Source: Isoetes taiwanensis
Lineage: Eukaryota; Streptophyta; Lycopodiopsida; Isoetales; Isoetaceae
NCBI GenBank assembly: GCA_021234155.1
Contig: JAJEKV010000030.1
Coordinates: 8,241,890 to 8,305,889, forward strand
DNA: 64,000 bases
Direction: 5' to 3'
Made by a program: the position numbers and the translations under genes. This document shows positions 1 through 12,524 of the stretch, in pieces. The stretch's first letter is position 1. Each line of letters opens with the position of its first letter. The notes under the pieces are model-generated. The model made no database searches. It worked only from the letters and a program-made list of their open reading frames with translations, and was not told the DNA's origin.

Positions 1-493
1 ATACTTCCATGGTACTAGCACTGTTGCGAGGTTGGTAAACAGAATACACTGTTTTTGAAGCAAGCAAGTTGCCATAATATAACATGGTCATACGTACACT
101 CTCATGCATAATGTCCACATGTTTGTTAGGGTTTATAGAAAGTATAACAAAACTCATGTTGAAACTAAGAAGATGGCTGTAATATTGACCTGTACCTGCA
201 ATTCTTTGTTCTGCAATTCCAGTTTGATTGATCAATACAAAGCTTATTGATAAAATAGTTGTATTCACAATCCGCATCTGTGGTGGATCAGGATTGAGTT
301 CTAAATAGACCACCAACATAGCCAAACAGAGTCCAAATACAAGTATGCCTAGAACTGCAACCATGCAGGTTACCCATTCGCAAATCTTCTCTTTTCTTTT
401 GTCCTTCTGCTTCTTTGTGAGATAATCTTCAACTACCACGGAATCAGAATGAACACTAAAGTTTCTCAAACTAGACACATCTTCAAACAGCAT
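1..493 (-). CDS. NHL/LEA-2-type membrane protein, 5' part, cut by window edge
   Basis: Read on the minus strand, an open frame starts at ATG 493-491 and stays open to position 1, so the C-terminus lies outside the window. The protein has a short basic cytoplasmic N-terminus, one hydrophobic helix (about residues 42-65, VTCMVAVLGILVFGLCLAML), then a proline turn and NPDPPQMRIVNTTI. Further on comes SFNMSFVILSINPNKHVDIM and a YYGNLLASKTV stretch. This order (helix, xPxPP, NPN, tyrosine-rich strand) is that of the NDR1/HIN1-like LEA_2 family, plant membrane proteins of defence and stress. A stop (TAA) lies 13 codons upstream of the ATG, and AG sites at about 505-510 could mark a preceding intron. 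A GT after about codon 101 could be a donor, but the frame continues through it with family-like sequence, so it is probably not used. Confidence 0.72.
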   Translation of the reverse strand, partial: MLFEDVSSLRNFSVHSDSVVVEDYLTKKQKDKRKEKICEWVTCMVAVLGILVFGLCLAMLVVYLELNPDPPQMRIVNTTILSISFVLINQTGIAEQRIAGTGQYYSHLLSFNMSFVILSINPNKHVDIMHESVRMTMLYYGNLLASKTVYSVYQPRNSASTMEV

Positions 494-3334
494 TTTTATA
501 TCTGCTACCTTGGGTAAATTGCAAGTTCTCTTTTATGAATACCAAATTAGAATATGCACAACCAATATCTAGGTTGAAACATAAATCATCGAGACATGTG
601 ATAATAATACAGTTTTACTTCTCTGCTTGCCTACTCTTGCCTGTCATTAGGAATATGAGTTTAGTTTATAATAACTTCATCTTAAGTTTCCTGTTCATGT
701 TTATTACTAACACTTTTTATATCTTAAACCATAAAAGTTGATTGGCAAGATTAGAAGTTTAATGTAGTGCTCTGCTCATGATCTTACAAATGGTTTAACT
801 AGCAATTAGTTAGATAATAGTGCTTAGGACATTTGCCTTTGCTACTGGACCTATGTTGGCATTAAATCTACATTGAGCACGATTATCTTAACTTTGTTCC
901 TGCGACAAAATCGCAACAGAGATTTTTCTATCAGGATGCAAAGAAAGGCCTAATGGCTCAGAACTGAGCACTTATATACTTGTTAAATATGCCCATCTCT
1001 TATGCAATATTCGTACGAATTTGATACATAGGTTAAGCATGTGATTTCCATAACGCAAATGGCATACAAACCTGGAGAAATGCAAATTGAACCCGGAATA
1101 GCCGGAATAACGCTAAGAAGAAGTTGCCTGAATTAGGGCTTGCCTTATTCTTTCTCGTCTCCATATTGAAACTATTTTTAAACTTCTGAACATGCAAAAA
1201 CAATGGAGTTTTAGACCTCAATTCCAAGTCGCAATCCGTAGAGAAATGTACGATAACCTTCAAAAGAGCTACTTTCAAAATAGTTACTTGTGATTCTGGC
1301 CTATCACGCGCCACATTTCAAAGATTTAAAATCCCAAAGCTAACAATTTTTAGCATCAATGTTCTGTAAAATACATAATCCCTTTTTCTTATCCTAATAG
1401 TCTGCTCAAAGTGTTGCTTTCGCTCTAACATGCATCCAACATATACATATTCTTAGAGCATTGCACAGTAGCACATTAATTAATTGTAAATATCAGCGTA
1501 TGTATTATGCTTTCAAAGTAAATGCTTAATAAAATCCTTACTTATTACTGAGAGGAGATCGTAGTGAACTTAGAACTGGTCAGTCCCACTGGATTATACT
1601 GGAGCATGCATGTGCAACGAATTGATGCAATTTTTAGAACTCAGTGTTTCAGTGGCCTGTGAGTAGCTACGCCTTTTTTTTATGGCGAACATCACTACAT
1701 AGGAAAAAAAAATCTTCAATTGACAGGAATAGGCCATGCTGCAAATTTAGGCAGCTCTTTACGTCCGCGGATCTGCATCCTTCTTGTTCCGCGAGGAGCC
1801 CTTCGTCCCCTATTTATCATATAGATTTTTGAGGATCGTATTTCTTTTTATGGTGCAATAGCTTTAACCAGCACCTTATTTAACAACCACAGTCATGTTT
1901 GAACCAGTACAGCTGAAATCAGAAAAACACCAGGGAGACGCCCATGGACAAAGAAGTCAATCTTTTTACTTCTGATGTATCTTTGTTAAATGAATTATAA
2001 AGACAACCTTGCCCTCAACAAAAGTAGCAAAGATGCGCAACAAAAAGTTTTGAGCCTTAAGCATAATGTGAAGCTACCAGATGCAATAAAACAACACTAA
2101 ATGCCTATCATATTTTATATAACAAACAACAAATGCATCTCACTCCAATTATATAATCTAAAAATGTGGCATGCCTTATGTCATATATTGCTACTCATTA
2201 CATATGTCAAATGTCATGTTTGGCATGCCATTAGTCTCATTTGTCATAGAAGTGTTGCTATAATTGTATCACGTGTCCATTCATAGAATTTTTGCAACTT
2301 CCACCCCCTTTCTTAGTGCAACAAACCTATCTTAAGTGTCAACTTATCTGAAAGCCTAGGCTATCTACATGTCCAAAAATTGAATGTGGACGTTCACATG
2401 GTCCTTAGATTTTGATCTAGGGAACGGGACAATTGAGAAAAATAGCGAATTGTACCTGTTGGGGAACGTCGCCCTAACCCCAAAATGCTTTTCCGTACTG
2501 TGCAACTTGCCAAATTCACCTAGCCATATTTGTCTCTGTGTTTTCCTGGCTTTGACCACGTATTTCCATTCCCACTAATTTACATGCTTATCCATAGTAC
2601 CGGGGTAGGTTAATGGGGCTTTCAAATAATTTTTGTATAGATCTTCCTTGTATTTAAATGTTGGTTCTTACTCTCTGCAACAGCTATCAATCATGAGTGA
2701 CACATGTTCTAACTTACTACATTAAATCCATAGGCTTGGCTTGGAACATGTTTGAGTTTGAGCATTTTGCATATTATTTGAAGTATGAAAATTTGTCATC
2801 TTTTGCTAGAGATAACATGTTATAGCCCTTGTAACAATACATATGATGATAGATTAGCTTATAGTATCTTATTTATTGTGGCAATCTATGCTCCTTTTGG
2901 ATCTCATTATTATAAGTATTTCTGTATTTTTATGTTTCTTTTGAAAAATTTATGGCCTCCCAACTACCGCTGTAGTCCTTGGATAGAGACTTCAGGGTTT
3001 TTCACAAATATGTTATGATGCTCTTAATATTATGTTTTCCTGCTAGTCCCTTTTCTTTTCAAATCCGACATGGCTTTTACACATCGGGATAGTCTGAGAG
3101 CAATGTTTCTTGGCCCCTTGTCCATTTCCTGCCCTAATTGCAATGTCGAATTTTCCTCACTATCTCACTATTCTTTTAAGACTTTCCCCATTATCCTCTC
3201 CCATCCATTATTCTTCCTCCATTATATTGCAAATGCATGTCTTCCAAGAGATTCGCAACTATTTTACACTGTCCCAATCTTTGAGTTTAAGCACGTTTAA
3301 TAGAAGCATGCAAAAGGCAGCAAGATTAGTAGTA
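494..3334. other. intergenic, no clear gene
   Basis: AT-rich DNA. A minus-strand frame at 1314-1073 ends at a possible splice donor (ctccag|gtttgt) and could be an upstream exon of the NHL gene, but it carries no family motif. Short duplicated words such as ggcatgcc occur near 2165-2240. Nothing else is supported. Confidence 0.4.
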
Positions 3335-3347
3335 ACTCATGCACTTA
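3335..3347. repeat. target-site duplication, 5' copy
   Basis: actcatgcactta here is repeated exactly at 8001-8013, directly after the poly(A) tail of the LINE. A perfect 13-bp duplication fixes both ends of the insertion. Confidence 0.93.
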
Positions 3348-6300
3348 GACACATTTTGGTACATATGTTTAACCAAATGCTTTGACCAAGTGGGAATGGG
3401 GCTGACATATGGGAAGTCTGACCATTGGCAAATATATTGGGTAACGGGCCTTGTATGGCAGTTTTTGGGGAGGGGAATGATTCCAAATATAAAATGGCAA
3501 TGGTGGGTTATCATATCTATGTACAGTAAGGACAAATATGACTTTTGGGGCGTTAAAAGGGGAGGGGACTTATGTTACTTGGGCCTATCGTTTGCATCAC
3601 ATGGTATAACCATTTTCAAAGATAGGGGTCATGGGCCACATTCAGGTATGGGTGTAATAACACATCTAGGTAGTGCTAGGGATAGGGGGCCACTTATAAG
3701 GTTGTGCTGGTGGGGGGGAACCGCACATTTTGTCTTTCTGTTGAGATGGAGGGACCGATGCAGAAAAGAAAAAGGTCATATATTCGCCCTCTGTCAGATG
3801 GACCGATTGAGACCACTGGGGAAATACACTCCCATAGGTCATATTTACTTTGGTTCAGGTGGCCCGTGTGCAGGGAATGTTCGTTTAACTGAGACACTGC
3901 AATCCTGCCAGAAGGATTATTATACTATTCACTATGAAAATTGTCTCCTGGAACCTTCGAGGTATTAAAGGCATCCTGAAACGTGGTAGAGTGCTTGCAG
4001 CCATTCGCTCTATGAAGGCAGATGTTATTCTCTTACAAGAGCATAGACTTCCTGACTTCGAAGCAAGTTCTATAGGCAAGTGGGTAGGTGGCAACTATTC
4101 CTCCTTTAGCTGTGCAGCCAGGGGAACTAAAGGTGGCACCTGCATCCTCTGGAGAGGCCTTGTTCAAAAGTCCTACTATGCTGCCGGGGATGGTCGATGG
4201 CAGGTGGTGACCTTTGAATCTAATGAGTGTTTATGGGGGGTCATCAATATATACGCGTCAAATAAGCCTGCAGAAAGGGCTGTTATGTGGAAAGAAATTG
4301 AAAGCTGGATAGGTCATCAAGGGGATGTCATCGAGAACTGGATTTTAGGGGGAGATCTAAACATGACTGATGTTTGGGACCAAAAAATTGGGTTGCATAG
4401 AAATCTATCAGGAGATGAGGATACCTCCTGGAACTCTTTGCTTGATAGTGTGGGATTCAACTTGATTCCACCGTCCAATGCCACCTTCTCATGGTCGAAC
4501 AAGCATAAGGGCCAAGATCGAGTATATTGCCTATTAGACAGATTTTATATGGCTAATAAAACAGCATGCTTCATGGATAAGTGCTATGTTGAGGGGGAGC
4601 TTGCCTTCTCCCACTCTGATCATGTTCCCCAAAGCCTATTTCTAGAAAATCTGCCTACTACTGGCAAGTGTGGAAATATCCCTTTCAAATTCAATACTTC
4701 GTGGCTAGGAAAGGAGGCATTTTGCAAGCCTTTTAGGATATTTCTATCCTCTCTCTCTAATGATTCTAATCTTCTAAGCATGAAAGCCTGGGTTGAGAAG
4801 CTCAGCCTAATGAAGGCTTGGGTTAAAGTGTGGGGGAAGAGCAGAGCCATGGAGTTCAAAAAGGGAAAGTTGGATATATATAATCAGTTGAGAATAGTTA
4901 AGCAGGACCTATTATCTGATCCACACAACATTACTAAACCGAACATCGAGGCAGATTTGGAGGGGAAAGCAAAGGCAATTGAGGAGGAGGAGGCTAGAGG
5001 GGCAGCTGTTCGCTCTAAAACTAAGTGGTATGCCGAACTTGACCATGAGAACTCCAAATGTTTTTTTAGAATGGATGGTGCTAGGTTAGCTGATAATAGT
5101 ATCTCATCGATTAAGGATGGCAATTCAAATGTACTGGAGGAACCACAGGAGATCAGATCATTTATTAGGGAAAGCTTTGAGAATCAATTTAAGGAAGATC
5201 CTATACCTTCCTCTTACCATGCTCAGTTGGCATTGTGGCTAACTAAACTGGACTGGGGAAGGTTACCCGAGAAGAAAATCAGTTTTTACTACGTAACATA
5301 GAGGGGGATGAGATCTACAAAACCTTATGATCCCTTGCAGCAGGGAAATCTCCTGGGCCAGATGGTTTTCCTCCAGAATTCTTTGTTGAATTTTGGGATG
5401 TGCTTGGGCCGGACTTCATCAGAGCTGTTTGTGGAGCATGGTTGTCATGCTCTCTACACCCATCATTAGCAGCAGGGTTTATCACTCTTGTTCCGAAGGT
5501 CCCAAGACCTCAAAGCCTGGGGGAATGGAGGCCTATCGCACTCACCAATGTCATCTATAAAGTAATCATGAAGGCTATTGCTAACCGCTTGAAACCAATT
5601 TTGAACAGGGTCATTGGGCATGAGCAATCAGCTTTCTTGCCGGGCAGATACATATTGGATAACTACCTTGCAGCCAGGGAAGGCCTGCATTGGTGCCGGG
5701 CCTCCAAACAAAATTGTGTAATGATTAAGATGGACTTTAGAAAGGCATATGACTCTCTCAGATGGGAAGGATTGCGCTCAGTCATGTCCCATATGGGTTT
5801 TGAGCCCCACTTTATTCAGTTGGCTTTGGGGATGAATAACTTAGCATCTGCGTCGGTCCTGATTAATGGACAACCGGCTGGCCTGTTTAAACTCAAAAAG
5901 GGGATTAGACAGGGCTGTCCCCTCGCTTCCTACTTATTCCTCATCATGGCCAACCTATTGACAAGAATGGTTCAGCTAAAGATGTTAGGGGGAGATCTGG
6001 AAGGGCTTACCTTTCCTGGAGGTACAGAAAAGCTAACAATTATGCAATACGTAGACGACACATTCATGTTCCTCAGATATGATGACAACAGTTTCCACTC
6101 ATTTCGAGAGATTCTTATGTCCTTTGAGGTTATATCTGGTATCGGCCTTAATGCCAATAAGTGTGTAGTTCTCTGGGCTTCAGATAGTCCCATCGATCCT
6201 CGGGCTGGGGGTCTGGGTTTTCCGGTTGTGGCAGCTGGAGAATCAGTTAAGCTTCTGGGTCTTCCCCTGGTGCTTTCTGACAACCTCAAAGGCCTCTGGA

Positions 6301-8000
6301 CCCCCATAATGGATAAACTTAGAAAGAAGGTAGGTTTATGGTCCACAAAGACTTTGGCAACATCTGGTCGGGTGACAGTTGCTAATGCAGTGCTAGCTGC
6401 CTCTCATATTTATTACTCATCAGTGATGATTGCCCAGAAAGGGGTTTACAATCAAATGCAAACTATCATCAGGAAATTCATTTGGGGTGGCATGGCTAAG
6501 GTGGCCTGGGAGGAGCTGTGTCGGGACAAAAGGGATGGGGAATTGGGCTGCAAAGACCCCTTCACTCAGGCACAGGCCTTGGCGGCTAAATTTGTTTGGA
6601 GAGTACTACAAGGTGAGTCATCTACTTTATCACCTGCTTTAAAATTTGTATCCTATTGGTTGAAGCAAGGTAAGCTCTTGGGAAAGCCAGCTCTTCCCAG
6701 AGATGAATTGGGAGCATTCTACTTTAGTTTCAAAGTAGCCCCTGGTACATCTCCTGTGATAAGAAAGATTCTCCAAGCGTGGCTGGATGTGCAACATCTC
6801 TTTGTTCCTATGGATCCTCCTAGGGAAGCTGGTGGCTTCAGCTTATTCTGGAATACCAGGATATGGGGGAGGGAGGGTCTTCCTCTGGCCCTCTCTCACC
6901 CCCGCATCTTCATTAAGTGGAAGAGCAGTGGAATCACTAGGTTGCAGCATCTGTGGATGAATGGGAGATGGGTCTGTTGGACAACATTCAAGAGTATAAT
7001 CCAGAACCCAGGCGAAGGTGACCGTAAAGTGCTACGTGACATATTAGGCAAAGTCACCAACCTATCTGGAACAGTAGGGCCTTGTGAGGAATGGCGGGTT
7101 GATGGACATGCACAGTATAGTGTGGCTAGAATCTATCGAGGACTATGGGTAGATACTCCTCTGAAAGCTGAGGCAAGGCTTGGGGTCAGCAATGGAGTTG
7201 CCAAAGCTGTTTTAGCCAACTCCTGGAAGTCGCTTTGTCCGAGAAAGATACAATTCTTCAGGTGGACAGCTCTGCAAGGAGGGCTTAGTACAAAGGAAAG
7301 TTTATTCAATAAAGGTATTCTGGACAATGATAGGTGTCCACTCGGTTGCCATACCACTGAATCTACTGGACACCTCTTCCTCTGCCCCCAGATCGCAGAG
7401 TTCTGGCACTGGGTTTGCCCCATCATTGGGCTGATCATACACCATCTGCGATGGCCAGATTTGCTGATCACTGATAGGTGCACTATCGAAGCCTCTTTGG
7501 TGAATATTGCGATATGGGTCATCTGGAAACACCGATGTGATGTGGCACTAGATGGCCAAGGGATCTCCATAGTGAAGCTAAAGAACTCTTTCAACTCAGA
7601 AGTAGCACTGATGGCGCTAGCACATCATAGGAGACATGGAATTAACTACAACAAGGGTCTTGACAGACTCGGATCCTTACAAGGGTTCTACTTTTATTTT
7701 AAGTGCCATTGGGCTGTTAATGAAGCAGAGAATGACATAGGTACAGAAATCCCATCTATTCAGATTTGAGAATGTTTTGAGGACCCAGTAGTAGAACGGA
7801 GCTGCTTCCCTCTATAGTACCTGCTTTATGGTGAAGATGGGTGAATCCCTATAGTACCCCTAAAGAAGGGAAGACGAGATGATGCTCTCTGTAGTACACT
7901 TGCTGTGATCCCCACAACATCTGAGTGGGTCTCATTGTACATAACGCTTTATATTAATACATATATCTAATCTTACCTCAAAAAAAAAAAAAAAAAAAAA
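3348..8000 (+). mobile_element. L1-type LINE (non-LTR retrotransposon), 4.65 kb
   Basis: The element lies between two perfect 13-bp target-site copies and ends in 21 A residues (7980-8000). It holds about 586 bp of 5' sequence, one long ORF2 (apurinic-like endonuclease plus reverse transcriptase, 3934-7769) and a 230-bp 3' UTR in which tatagtac-like words recur (about 7815, 7850, 7890). Plant L1 elements normally carry a CCHC-containing ORF1 before ORF2; none is visible, so the copy is 5' truncated or belongs to an ORF1-less lineage. Instead a frame from the ATG in the target duplication (3339) is open for 209 codons to 3968, without a known motif. The exact target copies and long tail suggest recent insertion although ORF2 is broken. 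Confidence 0.93.
3934..7769 (+). pseudogene. LINE ORF2: endonuclease and reverse transcriptase, broken
   Basis: The N-terminal part begins MKIVSWNLRGIKG and contains LLQEHR, GGDLNMT and SHSDH, the exonuclease-endonuclease-phosphatase fold that nicks target DNA. The reverse transcriptase follows from about 5340: PIALTNVIYK, MDFRKAYDSL, GIRQGCPLASYLF, the catalytic YVDD at about 6049-6060, and LLGLPL. The C-terminus (about 7200-7420) has the zf-RVT region with CPLGC...H.FLCP. The coding frame is broken by a one-base loss in a T run near 5285 and by an in-frame TGA at 5328-5330, between endonuclease and reverse transcriptase; both halves are otherwise open (455 and 789 codons). Total length, about 1,278 codons, is normal for a plant L1 ORF2. 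As it stands the copy cannot make a full-length ORF2. Confidence 0.93.
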
Positions 8001-8013
8001 ACTCATGCACTTA
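8001..8013. repeat. target-site duplication, 3' copy
   Basis: Exact copy of 3335-3347, following the poly(A) run. Confidence 0.93.
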
Positions 8014-8096
8014 TAGAGATACCTCTACAAGCTTTTAAAGACATCAAGTTACACCATTTTTGTCGTGATTCTTGAGTTCAGTTGGCTATGAACTAT

Positions 8097-8780
8097 TTAA
8101 AGCAAGAGAGAAGAAACCTCCGTTGGATGGTCCTGTTCTGGATGTGTTTTGTTTTCTGAAGAATACTTAACACTTTCGTATTCCAATATGTAATTCTTCG
8201 CAAGCAGAAATTTTCTGGTAGTATTAACCGTAGTAGCGTTCAAGGCTGAGATTAGGCCATGGCAATGAGAGTGTCGTGTTGAAGCCTCTACAATGTGTTC
8301 TTTGTATTGGCAAGAAAATTCCCTAGCTTTCATATGCTGGCATATTGCTCCCATTTTCTTCCTCTAACCAGCTATAGTTTTATTTAGCAAATACTGTCTT
8401 TTGCGGTTGAGCCATTGAACTTAACCAAATATCAATTCCATTGGGTCATATTTGGGAAGGAATGAACTTGTCCCTTGTCTTTAAGTTTGGTAGAAAACAA
8501 ACCAAGTGTTGCCACCTCTCTCGCTTGTCTTTTGTTAGCCTTCTCACATCTCTAATTGTCAATATTCACATTTTCATCCTGGTCACTCTCACCAAAGATT
8601 GAAAAAGGTGCTGCATCTACAAGATTAAGCTGATAAGTTTGCCTGATAAAAGTACTTTCGAGTCTCTACCTAGCTTTCCTTTTCAATTTTACTAGTTTCT
8701 TGTGGTTATAATATGGCCTTCTAACAAATTTCTTAAACCTCTGCAGCAGAGGAAGTGAATTTGGAACCTACAAACGTTTG
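8097..8780 (-). pseudogene. candidate decayed gene, unrecognised
   Basis: Two minus-strand pieces look coding. Around 8770-8460 one frame reads RFKKFVRRPYYNHKKLVKLK, then a stop, then QLNLVDAAPFSIFGESDQDE, another stop, then NKRQAREVATLGLFSTKLKD. At 8354-8097 an 85-codon frame follows. The composition (basic then acidic, few stops over 300 bp in one frame) is protein-like, but no family is recognised and two stops interrupt it. The nearby LINE insertion may have helped inactivate a gene running on this strand. It could also be fortuitous. Confidence 0.3.
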
Positions 8781-8810
8781 ATGGATATCCTCTCTAGTTA
8801 TGTGTACTTA

Positions 8811-8957
8811 TCCTGAGCATCTCCTTTATAACCAAAATACATACATGCGACAAAGCCTCCTAAGCATCTCCTCTATAACCAAAATACATACATGCTAAAG
8901 CCTCCTGAGCATCTCCTTTATAACCAAAATACATACATGCTCCAAAATACGTACATG
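8811..8957. repeat. tandem repeat, three copies of about 46 bp
   Basis: Copies start at 8811, 8858 and 8903 (periods 47 and 45) and share ataaccaaaatacatacatg. The third copy carries an extra partial ccaaaatacgtacatgc. Confidence 0.9.
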
Positions 8958-8963
8958 CTTATT

Positions 8964-9040
8964 AGTGAAACCATTATGGTCGGGATTAAAAAACCTCGAC
9001 TTTTAGGGTTTTCGAGAAAAAAACCCTGACAATAATAGCA
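8964..9040 (-). mobile_element. orphan 3' end of the non-L1 LINE family
   Basis: The stretch cgggattaaaaaacc...ggttttcgagaaaaaaaccc matches the 3' UTR hairpin of the LINE copies near 37.3 kb, 46.9 kb and 29.4 kb. No coding part of the LINE is recognisable to its right, and the terminal acgtccacgg block is missing. This is a short or decayed copy. Confidence 0.5.
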
Positions 9041-9870
9041 GCACTAATCGACTAGAGCTCAATATGCTACCCTCAATCTGACCAGCCTTGTACTGTAATC
9101 CAAAATATTTTTCGATTCCACGGGAGGAATGGCCATGAAATATTTACAGCTGACCTAAAATGCAATTTTTTGTCCTCACCTTCGTTTTTTAAGTGGCAAC
9201 CTTCGTTTCCGCCTTCTCACCAAGACCATTCTGCTTTTGCTACTGATGGCCACAAATTGATATGAACGCATATGTTGCGAGGAATTTCGGTCTCATTGAA
9301 GAAGAAAGAAGTAACTTTCAAATGCTAAAGATAATGCTCTGTTAATAGAATGCTAAGGATATTGCTCTATTAACAAAAGCTCTATTAACAAAAGCCAACC
9401 AGCTTTTTTAATCCGTCCTCATAACCCATTTTGAGTTCTTTATGAATAGGCCATTGTTGTCACCAATATATGCTCTACTATATTTGTTTTCTCATTAGAT
9501 TTGTTTATACCAAATCTCCCTTCAATTCATTCATATCTCATAAATCCTCATGCCCTTTTCTTACGCTATTCATGTGAATTTAAGTTGTCTTGGTATATCT
9601 TTTAAAACAATGCTCTATAAAGCTAACACTCTGCATTGTTTTCACACTTTCATGACCTCCGTACTTTCTGTTATCATATTATTTAATTTAATTCCATTCG
9701 AAAAGCCTAATAAAATAGATCTAATGGATGTGACCATCTTTTCCATTTTACATAATGAATTCCAGCTTAAAATTGCCCAAGTCTTCTGCTGCACCTTTTT
9801 TTTTGGGGGTCAAGGATACATGTTGCATTTGCTCAAGATAAAAAACACATAAGCATATCTTGTTGAACAA

Positions 9871-9957
9871 GAGCAACTAAGGCCAATATTGCAAAACCAA
9901 GACCAACTAAGGCCAATATTGCAAGATAACCAAACAAGGCTAGTATTGCAAGATAAC
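9871..9957. repeat. tandem repeat, three copies of 27-30 bp
   Basis: Copies at 9871-9900, 9901-9930 and 9931-9957 share the core ggccaatattgcaa, the last being more diverged. Confidence 0.85.
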
Positions 9958-10870
9958 AGAAGTGATATCCAGATGGTGTCAATTGACATGCAAACTAACT
10001 TCAAATTAGCATTTAGCAATAGACGATGTCAACTGATATGAAAATTTTAGCATTAAAATCACACTCATTAAAATCACTCTCGTGTTTCAAACCTATCTTA
10101 GAAGCCACATCATGGTACAAGTGTGTGCTTATGTTATGATCCGAGATGGTAGTAATCACGACAGAGCATTGTTAGCAACAATTGTATTCAGTCACATTTT
10201 CCTGAGGTGATTGTTAAGAATGATACAATACAAGAGCTTTCAAGTCAAGTGCAATACTAGAGCTTTCGAGTAGAATATGTTCTAATATGGTGGCATATCA
10301 AAATATGGAATGACATCCCATTTGTAACCAAAGTGCCATCAAACCATCATGTGGAGGATTCTCTTAGACCATGTAGAGAAGATGATTCTATTACACCACA
10401 TAGGAGGTACGCAATTCCTTGATTTTTTTAATCTGTTACCACTACGACCTATAATTGAATACAATCAGCAAAATATGAAAAGCTTAAGTCTGAAATCATT
10501 ATACTTGGCCTTTGAAAGTGCATATTAGGAAAGCTCTAATTCCATAAACATAAAATTTACTATGAATATGAAGCGACAAAGATTCATTATGTATGCTGTT
10601 CGTGAAAGTTAGATTAAACAGCTGCAGTAAGGCACCTAAAAAAAAAGAGATTGGAGAATTGAACCCCACGCCCCAGAAGACAATCTTTTTTCCTCAGTCT
10701 AGGAAGTCAATAAATTTCCCTTCAAAAAGTGGCTTGTTTAAAATAGAACTTTCATGTTCTAGATCGACCTATACAAGCATTAAAGTCTCCAACAAGACTC
10801 TTGTATTTCATAAAATGATTTGACACCCCAAACATAGAATAATTCGACACCCCAAAATTTAAATATCAAA

Positions 10871-11042
10871 CTGTAATGCCCAGGTTATGAGAGATCAAAC
10901 AGAATAATTGACGAAGAATTCTAGAAAGGAAGGAGGTTCATATTTGCCACAGTTGGCTGTAATGCCCAGGTTATGAGAGATCAAATAGAATACTTGATGA
11001 AGAATTCTAGAAAGGAAGGAGGTTCTTATTTGCCACAATTGG
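10871..11042. repeat. tandem duplication, 86-bp unit
   Basis: ctgtaatgcccaggttatga starts at 10871 and again at 10957; the two 86-bp units differ at only a few positions. Confidence 0.93.
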
Positions 11043-12446
11043 CAGTTAGAGACACAGAGAGCATGCAATCTTATTTCTGGATAATCCTTGTGCTGGAAAC
11101 GCAGACACTAAACCAATAGCACAGGCTAATATCATTCATGATCTTAACTTATTGAAACAAGCCTGACTTCCGTAAGCAGCATGCAACTTGCCTTCCTGAA
11201 GATGATCGTTAATTGATTGAATCCTTTTTTTATTTGTTTATCATAGAACTCCCAACTAATTCATAAGAATTGTTTCTTATCTTATTAAAAAGTCCTCGAC
11301 TTCATCTATTTGCCATGCTCTGCTTAAAGGCAAAAGCATGCATCTGCAATGATCTGCTAGTGGTCTAAAGAGATAACCTTGTAACATAGAATTAAAACAA
11401 TGATAACCTTAACAATGAATTCTTACTTCTTACTCTTAAGTTTTCATAAAGTTTTAGCAATAGCAGGTCGCTCCATGCTCAAGTTCTGCAAAAAAGCAAT
11501 ATGCATCGTCATAACTCCCAACAAGACAAGCTAAAGTTAAATGTTAATAATCTTTAGACATCTTCCTCACAAAGCATTGATGTTCTCATTTCATTGTTGG
11601 ACTGTATGGTTGAGAGGCCATTTCTCTCGACCGGTTCTGTACTATTGAGTAGCAGCTTATCCTCTCTGCCCACTAGAAACCAGCATCTCAGTCTCATCTA
11701 CATAAATCTGTACCATTGCTCGTAGCAAACAGTGTGTGCAAGCATATCACCATATCTGGGACTGTATGTAGTTGTACTATGCACTTGTACTGGGCCCTCA
11801 ACTTTTGTTGTTTTCATCATATATCATGGTTATTTAAAAGCAGGAATTTTTAGAAGCTGCTAGTAGATGTGGTTTCTTTTCTTACTAGAATTTCAATTTA
11901 AGTCATGTATTGGTTTCAACCAAGTAAGAACAACCAATGGGCTATGTAATGACAGGAAAACACAAGAGGTTCGAACCAGAAATTGAACTAAAATTCTCTG
12001 GAATTTTTTTGAGTAGCTTCTGCTTGATAGGTTCGTACACACCCGATTAGTTAGTCAAGTTCAATCGCCTCCAGGCATAGGATGTAAGGCCCCTCTGAAC
12101 CCCTGATAGAATAGCACTCTCCTGTGCCATCTATGATCCTTTACTTCCTACGAAGTTCTGAAGGGCATAAATAACTTCACTTACGGTCCTCCTTCTCTGT
12201 GCCTCCTTCCCTTGCATTCATGGTTAAACATTCAAGCAAAATATGATGCATTCGCACACCTGCTTGTCATAAGCACCAAAAATTCATGCGGATGTGGATG
12301 TTCTTAGCAGTCCTAACAATTGTTTGCTTTGTTTCATAAGTTGTCTAAAATATTATGATTCTTCATACAGTCATGCCTTTGATACATAGTAAAATAAAGT
12401 TTTTTATGGAAATTTATAACCTGTAAATAAACAAAAAAGCACTTAC

Positions 12447-12524
12447 GGTAGAACTCCAGCAAGGTTTCCATTTAAACCAGAATAAAGACCCTTAAGAGAT
12501 AATCCTTCCACCCAATTGAGCTGC
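12447..12524 (-). CDS. candidate exon with LRR-protein-like sequence
   Basis: On the minus strand a 78-bp open segment lies between a polypyrimidine-rich acceptor ending tttgcag and a donor gtaagt. Its open frame reads LNWVEGLSLKGLYSGLNGNL then AGVLP. This resembles the start of plant leucine-rich-repeat proteins, where W..V.GLSL.G...G.L precedes the repeats. No further repeats or kinase are recognisable within 2 kb, so it may be an exon remnant. Family assignment rests on one short segment. Confidence 0.35.

Larger units (their letters stand above)
9041..12446. other. intergenic with local tandem repeats
   Basis: No supported gene. It contains the repeats listed separately at 9871 and 10871. 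At 11500-11470 on the minus strand, after a polypyrimidine-AG, a frame reads LSMERPAIAKTL then stop; it recalls the RP motif near the end of protein kinases but is too short to claim. Confidence 0.4.

Noticed and set aside
3326-3897. Minus-strand frames in the LINE 5' region
   Set aside because: No motif, overlapping the plus-strand open frame and target duplication; composition effect.
8811-8957. CRISPR-like array
   Set aside because: Only three contiguous imperfect units without regular spacers, in a plant nuclear context.
10650-10680. Possible tRNA T-arm on the minus strand (ggggttcaattctcc)
   Set aside because: The stem does not pair well and no other tRNA parts are visible.
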